Of a stretch of DNA of 64,000 nt, positions 1 through 8,463 are shown piece by piece. Made by a program: the position numbers and the translations under genes. The DNA lies in the NCBI GenBank assembly GCA_963669405.2, contig CAXXHF010000002.1, positions 1,798,001 through 1,862,000 on the forward strand. The letters are read 5' to 3'. The DNA is from Aureisphaera sp963669405. Its GTDB lineage: Bacteria > Bacteroidota > Bacteroidia > Flavobacteriales > Flavobacteriaceae. The notes below the pieces were generated by a model. The model was not told the origin of the DNA. It saw nothing but the letters and a program-made list of their open reading frames with translations, and searched no databases. Position 1 is the first letter of the stretch. Every line of letters begins with the position of its first letter.

Positions 1-9
1 ATTTGAAAC

Positions 10-38
10 TTGCAAATACTTCAAAAAAATTACCTTTG
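10..38 (+). promoter_or_regulatory. Bacteroidetes-type promoter for trpS
   Basis: A perfect TAnnTTTG -7 box (TACCTTTG, 31-38) follows a TTG at 10-12 after an 18-base spacer. The trpS start codon is 25 bases after the box, so a short leader is expected. No Shine-Dalgarno sequence is visible before the ATG, as is usual in this phylum. Confidence 0.7.
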
Positions 39-62
39 CTTGAAATTTGAGCTAAACTTGTT

Positions 63-1034
63 ATGTCAAGAATTTTAACTGGAATACAAAGTACTGGAAC
101 CCCACACTTAGGGAACATTTTAGGAGCTATTTTACCTGCTATTCAAATGGCCAATGATCCTAATAATGATTCGTATCTGTTTATTGCAGATATGCATTCC
201 TTAACTCAAATTAAAAGTGCGGACACCCTAAAAGGTAATACATATAGTACAGCCGCTACTTGGTTGGCTTTTGGATTGGATATTGATAAAACTGTTTTTT
301 ACAGACAAAGTGATATTCCACAGGTAACAGAACTTTCTTGGTATTTAAGTTGTTTTTTCCCCTACCAAAGGTTAACGTTAGCGCATAGTTTTAAGGATAA
401 AGCAGACCGATTGGAAGATGTAAATGCTGGGCTCTTTACATACCCAATGCTCATGGCTGCAGATATATTGTTATATGATGCAGATATTGTTCCTGTTGGG
501 AAAGATCAATTACAGCATTTGGAAATGACCCGAGATGTAGCTTCCCGATTCCATGCTAAAATGGGTGAGGAAACCTTTGTGTTGCCTGAAGCCAAGGTTC
601 AGGAAAACACCATGTTGATTCCTGGAACAGATGGAGCTAAAATGAGCAAGTCCAAGGACAATATTATCAATATCTTCTTACCAGATAAGAAACTCCGCAA
701 ACAAGTGATGGGTATCCAAACAGACAGCACTCCCCTTGAAGAGCCAAAAAACCCAGATACCTGTAATGTTTTTGCCCTCTATCAATTACTAGCTTCTAAA
801 GAACAAATAACTGAAATGCGCTCTAATTACTTAGCTGGAGGATATGGATATGGACATGCCAAACAAGCCCTTTACGAATGCCTTATAAATCGTTTTGAGG
901 CAGAACGCGCTAGATACAATCATTATATGGAAAATCTCCATGAAGTAGATGCTGCTCTTGAAAAGGGAGCCAAAAAAGCTATGCTTGTGGCTAATAATGT
1001 GTTAGCTAGGGTTCGCAAGAAAGTGGGGTATTAA
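63..1034 (+). CDS. trpS: Tryptophan--tRNA ligase
   Basis: Class I aminoacyl-tRNA synthetase that charges tRNA-Trp in the cytoplasm. The N-terminus has the family start (GIQSTGTPHLGN), in which PHLGN at residues 14-18 is the HIGH-type ATP-binding motif. A KMSKS loop lies at residues 193-197. The 323-residue length is normal for bacterial TrpRS. The ATG at 63 is the first in frame and follows a perfect -7 promoter box. The gene stands alone, with a convergent membrane-protein gene 20 bases downstream. No anomaly is seen, and the identification is secure. Confidence 0.97.
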   Translation: MSRILTGIQSTGTPHLGNILGAILPAIQMANDPNNDSYLFIADMHSLTQIKSADTLKGNTYSTAATWLAFGLDIDKTVFYRQSDIPQVTELSWYLSCFFPYQRLTLAHSFKDKADRLEDVNAGLFTYPMLMAADILLYDADIVPVGKDQLQHLEMTRDVASRFHAKMGEETFVLPEAKVQENTMLIPGTDGAKMSKSKDNIINIFLPDKKLRKQVMGIQTDSTPLEEPKNPDTCNVFALYQLLASKEQITEMRSNYLAGGYGYGHAKQALYECLINRFEAERARYNHYMENLHEVDAALEKGAKKAMLVANNVLARVRKKVGY

Positions 1035-1054
1035 TTCAATACTTCGATATCTTT

Positions 1055-1858
1055 TTAAGCTAAAGGCTCTTTCTCAGGTGTCAATTTTTTTGGTGCCACA
1101 CAATACATATAAAAGAAAATCAAGGCAATACAGAACAACCCAGACTCTAATAAGGAGATTCCTGACATTGGGTTGTTAAAAAAGAACAGAGAATTCCATA
1201 TCTCAGTGATATCACTTAAAAAGAAAAACAAAAATGCTGCCGTGATATAGGATATTCGTGTAGAGATATTTACATTTCCTATATGGTAAATAAGGCCAAC
1301 ACTTAGCAGCACCATTTTCAATATAGTATAAGCGAAGCTGTATAATATGTGCATTGAACTAAGGCCAAAAGCTTCTACCACATCCAAAATCTTTTGAGCA
1401 AAAAATAAATCCAATACCAAGATGAAAATAATAAAGAAGCTCCATTTATTCAATTTCAGCTTAAATGGATACTCCTGCAACATCTTTAAAAACATGAGCA
1501 CAAAGCCCATGATCCAGAAAAGTTGTACCGTGTTGAGGTAGATTAAAGCACCGGTCTCCCCCTTAAGCACCCTATTAAAGGAAAAATAAACTCCAAAGGC
1601 AGAAGAAATAATAAAAAGTGAAAACACCATTATGAAAAGTTTACTTCTTATTTCATCAAAAAGAATATGGTAGAGGAGTCCTAAGAAATACAATAATAAG
1701 TAGAAGACAAACAGGTGTTTAGAATTCTCATACCCTGCAAGGCAAAAACCAATAGCAGTAATCAAAAGAATTCCTTTAAATAAGTTTCTGAACGATAGGG
1801 TCATACGCCAAAAATAATCAAAAAAATTATGGAAAGTCAAGGCTTTCTTTTTCAACAC
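1055..1858 (-). CDS. Multi-pass membrane protein of unknown function
   Basis: About 267 residues, with roughly seven or eight hydrophobic helices separated by short basic or aromatic loops and a short charged C-terminus. I recognise no catalytic motif. The general look is YhhN-like or simply an orphan Flavobacteria membrane protein, and I assign no function. The start is uncertain: a GTG at 1858 lies 6 bases after the dprA stop, while an ATG at 1804 would remove 18 residues and still keep the first helix. The tight spacing suggests cotranscription behind dprA. Confidence 0.6.
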   Translation of the reverse strand: MLKKKALTFHNFFDYFWRMTLSFRNLFKGILLITAIGFCLAGYENSKHLFVFYLLLYFLGLLYHILFDEIRSKLFIMVFSLFIISSAFGVYFSFNRVLKGETGALIYLNTVQLFWIMGFVLMFLKMLQEYPFKLKLNKWSFFIIFILVLDLFFAQKILDVVEAFGLSSMHILYSFAYTILKMVLLSVGLIYHIGNVNISTRISYITAAFLFFFLSDITEIWNSLFFFNNPMSGISLLESGLFCIALIFFYMYCVAPKKLTPEKEPLA

Positions 1859-1864
1859 AATACA

Positions 1865-2971
1865 TTAAATCACTTGAAATAATTTCCCCGGTAAAGGGCA
1901 AACTATTCCTTTTAGCTCCATAGAAAGCAACAAGGAAGCCACTTTATGTATAGGAATAGAGCAATCTAAAGCTATGATATCCAATAATTCTTTTTCCCTT
2001 TCCTTAAGGTAAGCCCAAACAATTTTTTCCTCATCGGTCATTTCCACAAATAACTGGGTTTGTTTAGAAGGTGAAGTGGTTTTATCTAGGTCCCAACCTA
2101 ACAAATAAACTAAATCTGCGGCCGATGTCAATAGATGAGCTTGTTGAGACTTAATCAAATTATTACAGCCCACACTCTGAATATCTCCAGCTCTTCCTGG
2201 TACGGCAAACACCTCCCTATTATACGAATTGGCAATATCTGCTGTTACTAAACTCCCTCCTTTTTCAGCAGATTCTATAACAATGGTTGCTTCACTAAGT
2301 CCTGCAATGATTCGATTTCGTTTCAGGAAATTATTTCTATCGAAGGGATCATCGCTCCAAAACTCGGTTATTAATCCTCCGTTCTCTTTTACTTTCCGAA
2401 CATACTTTTTATGCGTCTTAGGATATATTTGATTCAGTCCATGTGCAAGGCAACTTACGGTTTGCAAACCATGCTCCATAGCAGCTCTTTGGGCCGTGAT
2501 GTCTACTCCATAGGCAAATCCGGATACAATAACAGGGTCTAAAGGGGCCAGTTGTTCAACCAATTGATTACAAAAAGTAGTTCCATATGTTGTGATTTTC
2601 CGAGTGCCAACAATACTAATGATCTTTTTGTTTTGGAGGTCTACATTCCCCGATTGGAATAAAAGAATAGGCCCGTCCATACAATGTTTCAATTTTTCAG
2701 GATACCCTTTGTCCAGGAAATAAAAACATTTAATTCCATTGGTTTCAATGAAATCAAGTTCGGATTCTGCTTCTGAAAGACAATCCCTTTCATTCAAGTA
2801 CTTTAATTTTAAACTGCCTATACCGTGGATTTTTAAAAGGTGTGTTCTTTTTTCCTTGAAAATACCTTCAGCAGAGCCTACGGCCTGTATCAATTTTTTT
2901 GCTGAAATATCTCCTAGATTTGAAACTCGCTGCAATGCCAGTACATACAGCAATTCGGTTTTTGATAGCAT
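1865..2971 (-). CDS. dprA: DNA-processing protein DprA (Smf)
   Basis: DprA binds incoming single-stranded DNA during natural transformation and loads RecA. The Rossmann-like Smf domain is clear: SIVGTRKITTYG, then SGFAYGVDITAQRAA, a PKTHKKY segment, RNRIIAGLS, KGGSLVTADIA and AVPGRAGD. An N-terminal SAM/HhH-like region precedes it, and a C-terminal winged-helix-like segment ends the 368-residue protein. The reading frame stays open upstream to a TTG at 3025, but the ATG at 2971 gives the usual family N-terminus (MLSKTELLYVLALQ) and is preferred. A membrane-protein gene follows within a few bases. Confidence 0.93.
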   Translation of the reverse strand: MLSKTELLYVLALQRVSNLGDISAKKLIQAVGSAEGIFKEKRTHLLKIHGIGSLKLKYLNERDCLSEAESELDFIETNGIKCFYFLDKGYPEKLKHCMDGPILLFQSGNVDLQNKKIISIVGTRKITTYGTTFCNQLVEQLAPLDPVIVSGFAYGVDITAQRAAMEHGLQTVSCLAHGLNQIYPKTHKKYVRKVKENGGLITEFWSDDPFDRNNFLKRNRIIAGLSEATIVIESAEKGGSLVTADIANSYNREVFAVPGRAGDIQSVGCNNLIKSQQAHLLTSAADLVYLLGWDLDKTTSPSKQTQLFVEMTDEEKIVWAYLKEREKELLDIIALDCSIPIHKVASLLLSMELKGIVCPLPGKLFQVI

Positions 2972-3084
2972 ATAAATTTGAATGACTACCTCATTTCCAA
3001 AAACATAGTTTGGAGACAGGCTCAAATAAGGGAGTTTTTAAAACTACAAATTTTTTAGTTGTTAATAAGTTCGTCCAACAACTA

Positions 3085-3115
3085 TTGAATGCTTAACCAA
3101 AATAATCTATGTTTG
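3085..3115 (+). promoter_or_regulatory. Promoter almost touching the start codon
   Basis: A perfect -7 box (TATGTTTG, 3108-3115) lies 20 bases after a TTG at 3085-3087. The next gene's ATG is at 3120, only 4 bases beyond the box. Transcription from this box should begin at or next to the start codon, giving a leaderless or nearly leaderless mRNA. Confidence 0.7.
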
Positions 3116-3119
3116 TTTT

Positions 3120-4052
3120 ATGCAGTTGTCTACCTATATTAAAGACTTACTCTATCGTTATGAGTGTGTTATCATTCCTGGATTTGGGGCTTTTTTAACC
3201 CAAAACCATTCTGCTAGGATTGATAGTGCTTCGCATACTTTCTATCCACCAGGAAAAACTATTTCTTTCAATAGACAGTTGCAGACCAATGATGGAATAT
3301 TGGCCAACTATTTGGCATCTGTAGAAAACTGTAGTTACGAATTAGCCCTTCAAAAAATTCGAAACTTCACAGGTTCAATTTCTTTGGAACTTTCCGAAGG
3401 AAAAACAGTAACCCTTCAAAAAATTGGTGATTTTTTTCTGAACGAAGAACAAACTGTTCAGTTTGCCCCTATTAGTGGAGAAAACTTTAACACCGCATCT
3501 TTTGGATTGTCTTCTTTTGTTTCACCTCCTATGGAACGTTTGGAAGTTGTTGCTGAGAAGCATAAAAGTGTAGTAGAATTACATCAGGAAAAAACAAAAA
3601 CAGCTTATCCTTTCCTTCGTTATGCAGCTATTGGATTATTGGTCATCACTTTGGGTGGCTTTGGCGGTTTAAAAGTATACGAAGGTCAAGTAGAAAAACA
3701 CAATTTTGCTGAAAAGCAAAAAGCAGATGCCCTTCTAGAAAATCAGATACAAGAGGCAACTTTTCTGATCGATAATCCCCTACCAACACTTACTATTGGA
3801 ATTGCTAAAGAAACTGGGAAGTATCATATTGTAGCAGGTGCTTTTCGAATAGAAAACAACGCCCAGAAAAAAATTGAACAATTGTCCCATAAAGGGTTTT
3901 CTGCTCGTCTCATTGGTAAAAACCGCTATGGACTGCACCAAGTGGTATACAGTTCGCATAGTGATCGTCTAGAAGCACTACAAACTTTACGCAAGATTAA
4001 ACGTTCCGAAAATAAAGATGCTTGGTTGTTGGTGCAGGAGATTGCACAATAA
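3120..4052 (+). CDS. HU-domain and SPOR-domain membrane protein
   Basis: A 310-residue protein in three parts. Residues 1-115 resemble the CCDC81-type prokaryotic HU domain (MQLSTYIKDLLYRYECVIIP, PGFGAFLTQ). A single transmembrane helix lies at about 164-185. A C-terminal SPOR domain spans about 234-308 (KYHIVAGAFRIENNAQKKIE). SPOR domains bind denuded septal peptidoglycan, so a role at the division site is likely, with the HU-like part facing the cytoplasm. This architecture is widespread in Bacteroidota. The start follows a promoter box by 4 bases. The role is inferred from domains only. Confidence 0.87.
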   Translation: MQLSTYIKDLLYRYECVIIPGFGAFLTQNHSARIDSASHTFYPPGKTISFNRQLQTNDGILANYLASVENCSYELALQKIRNFTGSISLELSEGKTVTLQKIGDFFLNEEQTVQFAPISGENFNTASFGLSSFVSPPMERLEVVAEKHKSVVELHQEKTKTAYPFLRYAAIGLLVITLGGFGGLKVYEGQVEKHNFAEKQKADALLENQIQEATFLIDNPLPTLTIGIAKETGKYHIVAGAFRIENNAQKKIEQLSHKGFSARLIGKNRYGLHQVVYSSHSDRLEALQTLRKIKRSENKDAWLLVQEIAQ

Positions 4053-4089
4053 TTTTTTTCTTTTTTACTCCTTACAAATAGCTCCTTTG

Positions 4090-4097
4090 TACCTTTG
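4090..4097 (+). promoter_or_regulatory. -7 promoter box for the thioesterase gene
   Basis: A perfect TACCTTTG box lies 16 bases before the ATG at 4114. No good TTG is found at the expected -33 position, so only the -7 element is supported. Confidence 0.55.
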
Positions 4098-4113
4098 CAT
4101 AAAATTATTGTAA

Positions 4114-4623
4114 ATGGAAGCAAAAACCCCTGCTGCATCTAGAACTATTATTACGGATTTAGTCCTTCCCAGTGAAACTAACCCCATTGGAAACATGTTT
4201 GGTGGAGAACTTTTGGCGCGTATGGATCGTGCTGCCAGTATTGCTGCTAGAAGACACAGCAGAAGGATTGTTGTTACAGCTTCTGTGAATCACGTTGCCT
4301 TCAACAAAATGATTCCTTTGGGCAGTGTAGTCACTGTAGAAGCAAATGTTTCCCGAGCCTTTAAAAGTTCTATGGAGGTTTTCATGGATGTGTGGATTGA
4401 AGATCGGGAAAGCGGTTTGCGCAGTAAAGCTAATGAAGCCATTTACACCTTTGTTGCAGTAGACGAAATGGGAAGTCCTGTACCGGTCCCTGAAATTAAA
4501 CCTGAAACCCCATTAGAGGAAGAACGCTACCATGCTGCGCTTAGAAGAAAGCAACTAAGCCTTGTATTGGCCGGAAAATTAGATCCCCAAAAGGCTACTG
4601 AATTAAAAGCTCTTTTCTCTTAA
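4114..4623 (+). CDS. Hotdog-fold acyl-CoA thioesterase (YciA/BACH type)
   Basis: Hydrolyses acyl-CoA to free acid and CoA in the cytoplasm. The 169-residue protein shows the family signatures: LPSETNPIGNMFGGELLARM with the helix-start Asn/Gly segment, then VVTASVNHVAFNKMIPLG, and the FMDVWIEDRESG strand. One hotdog domain is present, as in YciA, and the C-terminus is helical and charged. The substrate chain length cannot be read from sequence. It has its own -7 box, and the preceding gene ends 61 bases upstream. Confidence 0.9.
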   Translation: MEAKTPAASRTIITDLVLPSETNPIGNMFGGELLARMDRAASIAARRHSRRIVVTASVNHVAFNKMIPLGSVVTVEANVSRAFKSSMEVFMDVWIEDRESGLRSKANEAIYTFVAVDEMGSPVPVPEIKPETPLEEERYHAALRRKQLSLVLAGKLDPQKATELKALFS

Positions 4624-4694
4624 ACCCTAGTAAATCAGTAGGTTTTACTGTGTTAAAAGGCTCTCTCATTTTCGTTTTTTAGCTCTCAATTAGA

Positions 4695-4702
4695 TATATT
4701 TG
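4695..4702 (+). promoter_or_regulatory. -7 promoter box for the secreted peptidase
   Basis: A perfect TATATTTG box lies 67 bases before the ATG at 4770. This implies a leader of about 60 bases, longer than at most genes here. The -33 region is T-rich but lacks a clean TTG. Confidence 0.5.
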
Positions 4703-4769
4703 GGATTGCTTCTTGAATTTTAGAATTCAGGTAAGTATATAAACTCAAAATTCACCTAAAATTCCACCC

Positions 4770-7700
4770 ATGGAAAAAACTACTCTTTTTTCGAGTGGCA
4801 AAACCCTAATAATGAGTTTTTTTATGACTCTCGTTTTTGGTTTTTCCCTTGCGCAAGATGCGTACACAATTCAATATCAAGATGAAATTATAGATATTCA
4901 GGAAAACATTCAGTCCTTTGAATGGGACCAGATGCCTGATTCTTCTCGATTGGCTAATGGTTATTTTGGCTGGGTTCAATTCTATGAAACCCCAACACAA
5001 GATATTCAAGATGCCTTTAAAGCCAACCAAATGAGGCTTATTGATTATATCCCTCACCACACTTACTTATTTTATTTTCCAGAAACCACTTCTATCAATT
5101 ATCTAAGAAATAGTGGTGTTCGTGCCATTACTCCTGTTGAGGGAAGGTTTAAGCTGTCTCAAGATCTTAAAAATGGAAATATTGGTTCTTGGGCAACTCA
5201 AGGCAACAATATTTTGGTAACTCTTGTTTACCATCAAAATGTAAACTCAGATTATGTTATCAATGAATTGGCTATACATCAAATTGCATTACGCCAAGAA
5301 TATACAAACTATCATACCCTTGAGCTTACTATACCTAATAACTGCTTAGAAGACCTATCTAATCTTCCTTTTGTAAAATGGGTAGAGCTCACCCCTCCGC
5401 CTCCTGTGAAGGAAGATACTCGTGGAAGGGGTCTACACAGAGCCAATAGTTTAGATACGCAAGGAGCTGGCAGAAACTACACTGGAGAAGGTGTTGGTGT
5501 TATGGTAAGAGATGATGGAATCGTTGGTCCACATATCGATTTTCATGGAAGAATTGATAACTCGTTAGCCAGTGGAACTGGACAAACACATGGTGATGGT
5601 GTGGCAGGTATTCTTGCTGGTGCTGGAAACCTAAACCCTACGATGAGGGGTATGGCAGCAGGTTCTGATGTGTATGTAGTAAACTATGGAAGTAATTTCA
5701 TGGATGGTCCTACTCAATCTCTTATTAATAACGGTGATGTACAGATTACTAACTCCTCCTATGGAGATGGTTGTAATGCAGGATATACCACCAATTCTCG
5801 TAATGTAGATCAACAGATATATAACAACGAGTCCTTATTGCATGTGTTTTCTTGTGGAAACTCCAACGGAAACAATTGCGGATATGGAGCAGGAAACCAA
5901 TGGGGTAATATTACTGGAGGACACAAGCAAGGTAAAAACTGTATAGCAACTGCCAATGTGTTTTTTAATGGTGTATTAGCTGGTTCTAGTAGCCATGGAC
6001 CTGCGCATGACGGTAGAATAAAGCCAGACATCACTGCCAATGGTCAAAATCAGAATTCTACAAACGAAAACAATGGATACCTTACTTTTGGTGGAACATC
6101 GGGAGCTTCTCCTGGAATCGCTGGGGTTTCTGCTCAATTATATCAAGCTTATGCCGAAGCAAATGGAGGTAATCTCCCTCCATCTGGTTTAATTAAAGCT
6201 ACTTTATTGAATACCGCTAATGATTACGGAAATGTAGGTCCAGATTTTAAATTTGGTTGGGGAATTGTTAATGGTTTACGTGCCGGTATTTTAATTGAAG
6301 ATGGAAGATTCCTCTCAGATGATGTGACCCAAGGAAACTCCAATACACATAGTATTAATGTACCTTCTGGAACAACTCAAGTTCGTTTCATGTTGTATTG
6401 GACAGATCCTGAGGCTTCTCCTGGAGCCAATCCAGCTTTGGTAAATGATTTGGATCTTGTAGTTACAGATCCTTCCAATAATGATCATTTACCATACATT
6501 CTGGATCATACACCAGATCCAACTACTTTGGATTTACCTGCTACCAATGGGGTAGATCACCTCAATAATATGGAGCAAGTATTGCTTAACAATCCAGCAG
6601 CTGGGAGTTATGATTTAGAAATTACTGGTTTTAATGTTCCTGTGGGACCACAAGAATACTTCATTGTATACGAAATCATTACCGAAAATCTGACATTAAC
6701 CTATCCAAACGGCGAAGAAAGCTTTGTTCCTGGTGTTGCTGAAAACATCCATTGGGATGCTATAAATACTACTTCAGGATTTACCCTAGAGTATAGTACC
6801 GATGATGGAAGCAACTGGAACAACATTACTACCGTGTCAGCATCTACTACCAATTACTTATGGAATGTTCCTGCGGGGACAACTGGAGAAGCGCTTGTTA
6901 GAATTACAAGTGGTTCGTTTTCTGATGTGAGTGATGGAAACTTCAGTGTGGCTCCTTTAGTAACTGGTGTTAATATTACTCAAGTTTGTCCAACAGAAGC
7001 CGCTTTTAGCTGGAATGCTGTAACTGGAGCAGATGGTTATGATGTATATTTATTAGGAGACCGATATATGGAAATTGTTGGAAGTACCAATACCAACTCC
7101 ATTAACGTGCCTATTACAAATCCAGATGATGAAATGTGGTATGCTGTTGCAGCTAAAAATGATGCAAATGGTTGGACTGGACGAAGAAATAATGCTAGCT
7201 TCTATGCAGGTGGATTACTAAATTGTTCTTTGGCAAATGATCTTTCCATGAACCTTATTAATAATTCTGCCGATGATTTTTCATCTTTATGTGGTACTCC
7301 AAACAATATCGTTTCTGTAGTGATTCAAAACACAGGGACAAGTGCACAAAGTAATTTCCCAGTTAGTTATCAAATAACAGGACAAACACCTGTTGTAGAA
7401 ACTTATCCTGGTTCACTTGCCAATGGAGAACAAGCTACGTATGAATTTACTACCCCTGTTAATATTACTTCTAACGGCGCATTTGTATTGACTACTTCTG
7501 TAGATCTTGCTGGTGATGAAAACTCATTCAACGACGAGAAGACACTACCATTTATTGCTTATGTGGAAGCACAAACTGAGCTTTCTGAAGATTTTGAAAC
7601 CAATGGTGTACCGCCTCCAGGTTGGGTTATTCAAAATCCAGACGAAGACATTACATGGGAAGAAGTAACAGGAATTACGGGAATTAATGGTTCTAATACC

Positions 7701-8369
7701 TCAGCTGCTTTTGTTGATAATTATAACTACTCCAACATTTCTCAGGAAGATGAATTTTGGACAGAACCGTATGACCTTTCAGGAATGATTGAAGGAAGCT
7801 TCCTATTTGATGTAGCTAAAGCACAAGCTTCCGCTGGTTCAAGTGAAGTGCTCTATGTGGGTATTTCTACAGACTGTGGAGAATCATTCACATTATTGTA
7901 TGGTAAAGGAGGATTAGATCTCTCCACTATTCCAGATTATGACAATTCTGGAGCTTGGGAGCCAACTTCGGCCGATGAATGGAGAACGGAAGAAATCAAT
8001 ATTGATTCCTATGCAGACCAAACGGTTATCTTTAAGTTTACCTTAGATAACAATAACGGAAACAGCACCTATATTGATAACATTATGATAGATGCCGTTT
8101 TGGGAGCCCAAGATTTTAATCTCTCTCAACTGGTCGTTTCTCCAAACCCTGCTTCTAATGCATTTTCCATTACGATGCAAGGACCCGTAGAACCTCAATT
8201 AAAGGTGAGTATTGTAAATAGTCTTGGACAAGAAGTTAGTTCTTATGATGCTTCTATATTTAATGGAGATCAGGCAAATATCAATATCTCAGGATATGCT
8301 ACAGGTCTCTATTTTGTTCAAATTCAGAACGGAAACCAATCTACCACCAAAAAATTATTGGTTAAGTAG
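4770..8369 (+). CDS. Secreted S8 subtilisin-like peptidase with T9SS sorting domain
   Basis: A 1199-residue exported serine protease. A signal peptide ends near residue 29 (GFSLAQ). A prodomain-like stretch runs to about 220. The catalytic triad is visible: Asp248 (or the adjacent Asp249) in VMVRDDG, His274 in GQTHGDGVAG, and Ser444 in GGTSGASPG. After the catalytic core come a P/PPC-like beta domain (about 515-640), an Ig-like segment (641-730), an FN3-like domain (731-815), a CARDB-like domain (822-930) and a cleaved-adhesin type jelly roll (936-1110). A T9SS type A sorting domain follows from about 1116 (VVSPNPASN to the terminal KKLLVK). T9SS cargo is released or attached to the outer surface. 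The natural substrate is unknown, and a nutritional role is likely. Confidence 0.93.
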   Translation: MEKTTLFSSGKTLIMSFFMTLVFGFSLAQDAYTIQYQDEIIDIQENIQSFEWDQMPDSSRLANGYFGWVQFYETPTQDIQDAFKANQMRLIDYIPHHTYLFYFPETTSINYLRNSGVRAITPVEGRFKLSQDLKNGNIGSWATQGNNILVTLVYHQNVNSDYVINELAIHQIALRQEYTNYHTLELTIPNNCLEDLSNLPFVKWVELTPPPPVKEDTRGRGLHRANSLDTQGAGRNYTGEGVGVMVRDDGIVGPHIDFHGRIDNSLASGTGQTHGDGVAGILAGAGNLNPTMRGMAAGSDVYVVNYGSNFMDGPTQSLINNGDVQITNSSYGDGCNAGYTTNSRNVDQQIYNNESLLHVFSCGNSNGNNCGYGAGNQWGNITGGHKQGKNCIATANVFFNGVLAGSSSHGPAHDGRIKPDITANGQNQNSTNENNGYLTFGGTSGASPGIAGVSAQLYQAYAEANGGNLPPSGLIKATLLNTANDYGNVGPDFKFGWGIVNGLRAGILIEDGRFLSDDVTQGNSNTHSINVPSGTTQVRFMLYWTDPEASPGANPALVNDLDLVVTDPSNNDHLPYILDHTPDPTTLDLPATNGVDHLNNMEQVLLNNPAAGSYDLEITGFNVPVGPQEYFIVYEIITENLTLTYPNGEESFVPGVAENIHWDAINTTSGFTLEYSTDDGSNWNNITTVSASTTNYLWNVPAGTTGEALVRITSGSFSDVSDGNFSVAPLVTGVNITQVCPTEAAFSWNAVTGADGYDVYLLGDRYMEIVGSTNTNSINVPITNPDDEMWYAVAAKNDANGWTGRRNNASFYAGGLLNCSLANDLSMNLINNSADDFSSLCGTPNNIVSVVIQNTGTSAQSNFPVSYQITGQTPVVETYPGSLANGEQATYEFTTPVNITSNGAFVLTTSVDLAGDENSFNDEKTLPFIAYVEAQTELSEDFETNGVPPPGWVIQNPDEDITWEEVTGITGINGSNTSAAFVDNYNYSNISQEDEFWTEPYDLSGMIEGSFLFDVAKAQASAGSSEVLYVGISTDCGESFTLLYGKGGLDLSTIPDYDNSGAWEPTSADEWRTEEINIDSYADQTVIFKFTLDNNNGNSTYIDNIMIDAVLGAQDFNLSQLVVSPNPASNAFSITMQGPVEPQLKVSIVNSLGQEVSSYDASIFNGDQANINISGYATGLYFVQIQNGNQSTTKKLLVK

Positions 8370-8390
8370 ACCTTACCATATTTAAGTTCT

Positions 8391-8427
8391 AATAAGGCCG
8401 CTTTACGATTTGTAAAGCGGCCTTATT
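8391..8427. terminator. Strong stem-loop terminator after the peptidase gene
   Basis: A perfect 16-base inverted repeat (8391-8406 paired with 8412-8427) encloses a 5-base loop. The core is AAGGCCGCTTTAC and its complement. It begins 21 bases after the peptidase stop. The T content 3' of the stem is modest. Confidence 0.8.
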
Positions 8428-8441
8428 TAATAGTATCTTTG
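8409..8441 (+). promoter_or_regulatory. Promoter overlapping the terminator hairpin
   Basis: The -7 box TATCTTTG (8434-8441) pairs with a TTTG at 8409-8412 across 21 bases. That TTTG lies in the loop and first base of the second arm of the preceding terminator stem. The ATG of the persulfide dioxygenase fusion is 22 bases after the box. Confidence 0.65.
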
Positions 8442-8463
8442 TGGTTTATTTAGGAATATTACT

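Noticed and set aside
2972..3025. 18-codon extension of dprA to a TTG start
   Set aside because: The ATG at 2971 gives the usual DprA N-terminus; the extra residues match nothing typical of the family.
4626..4650. Weak inverted repeat (AGTAAA/TTTACT) after the thioesterase gene
   Set aside because: The six-base AT-rich stem lacks a following T-run, so it is not convincing as a terminator.
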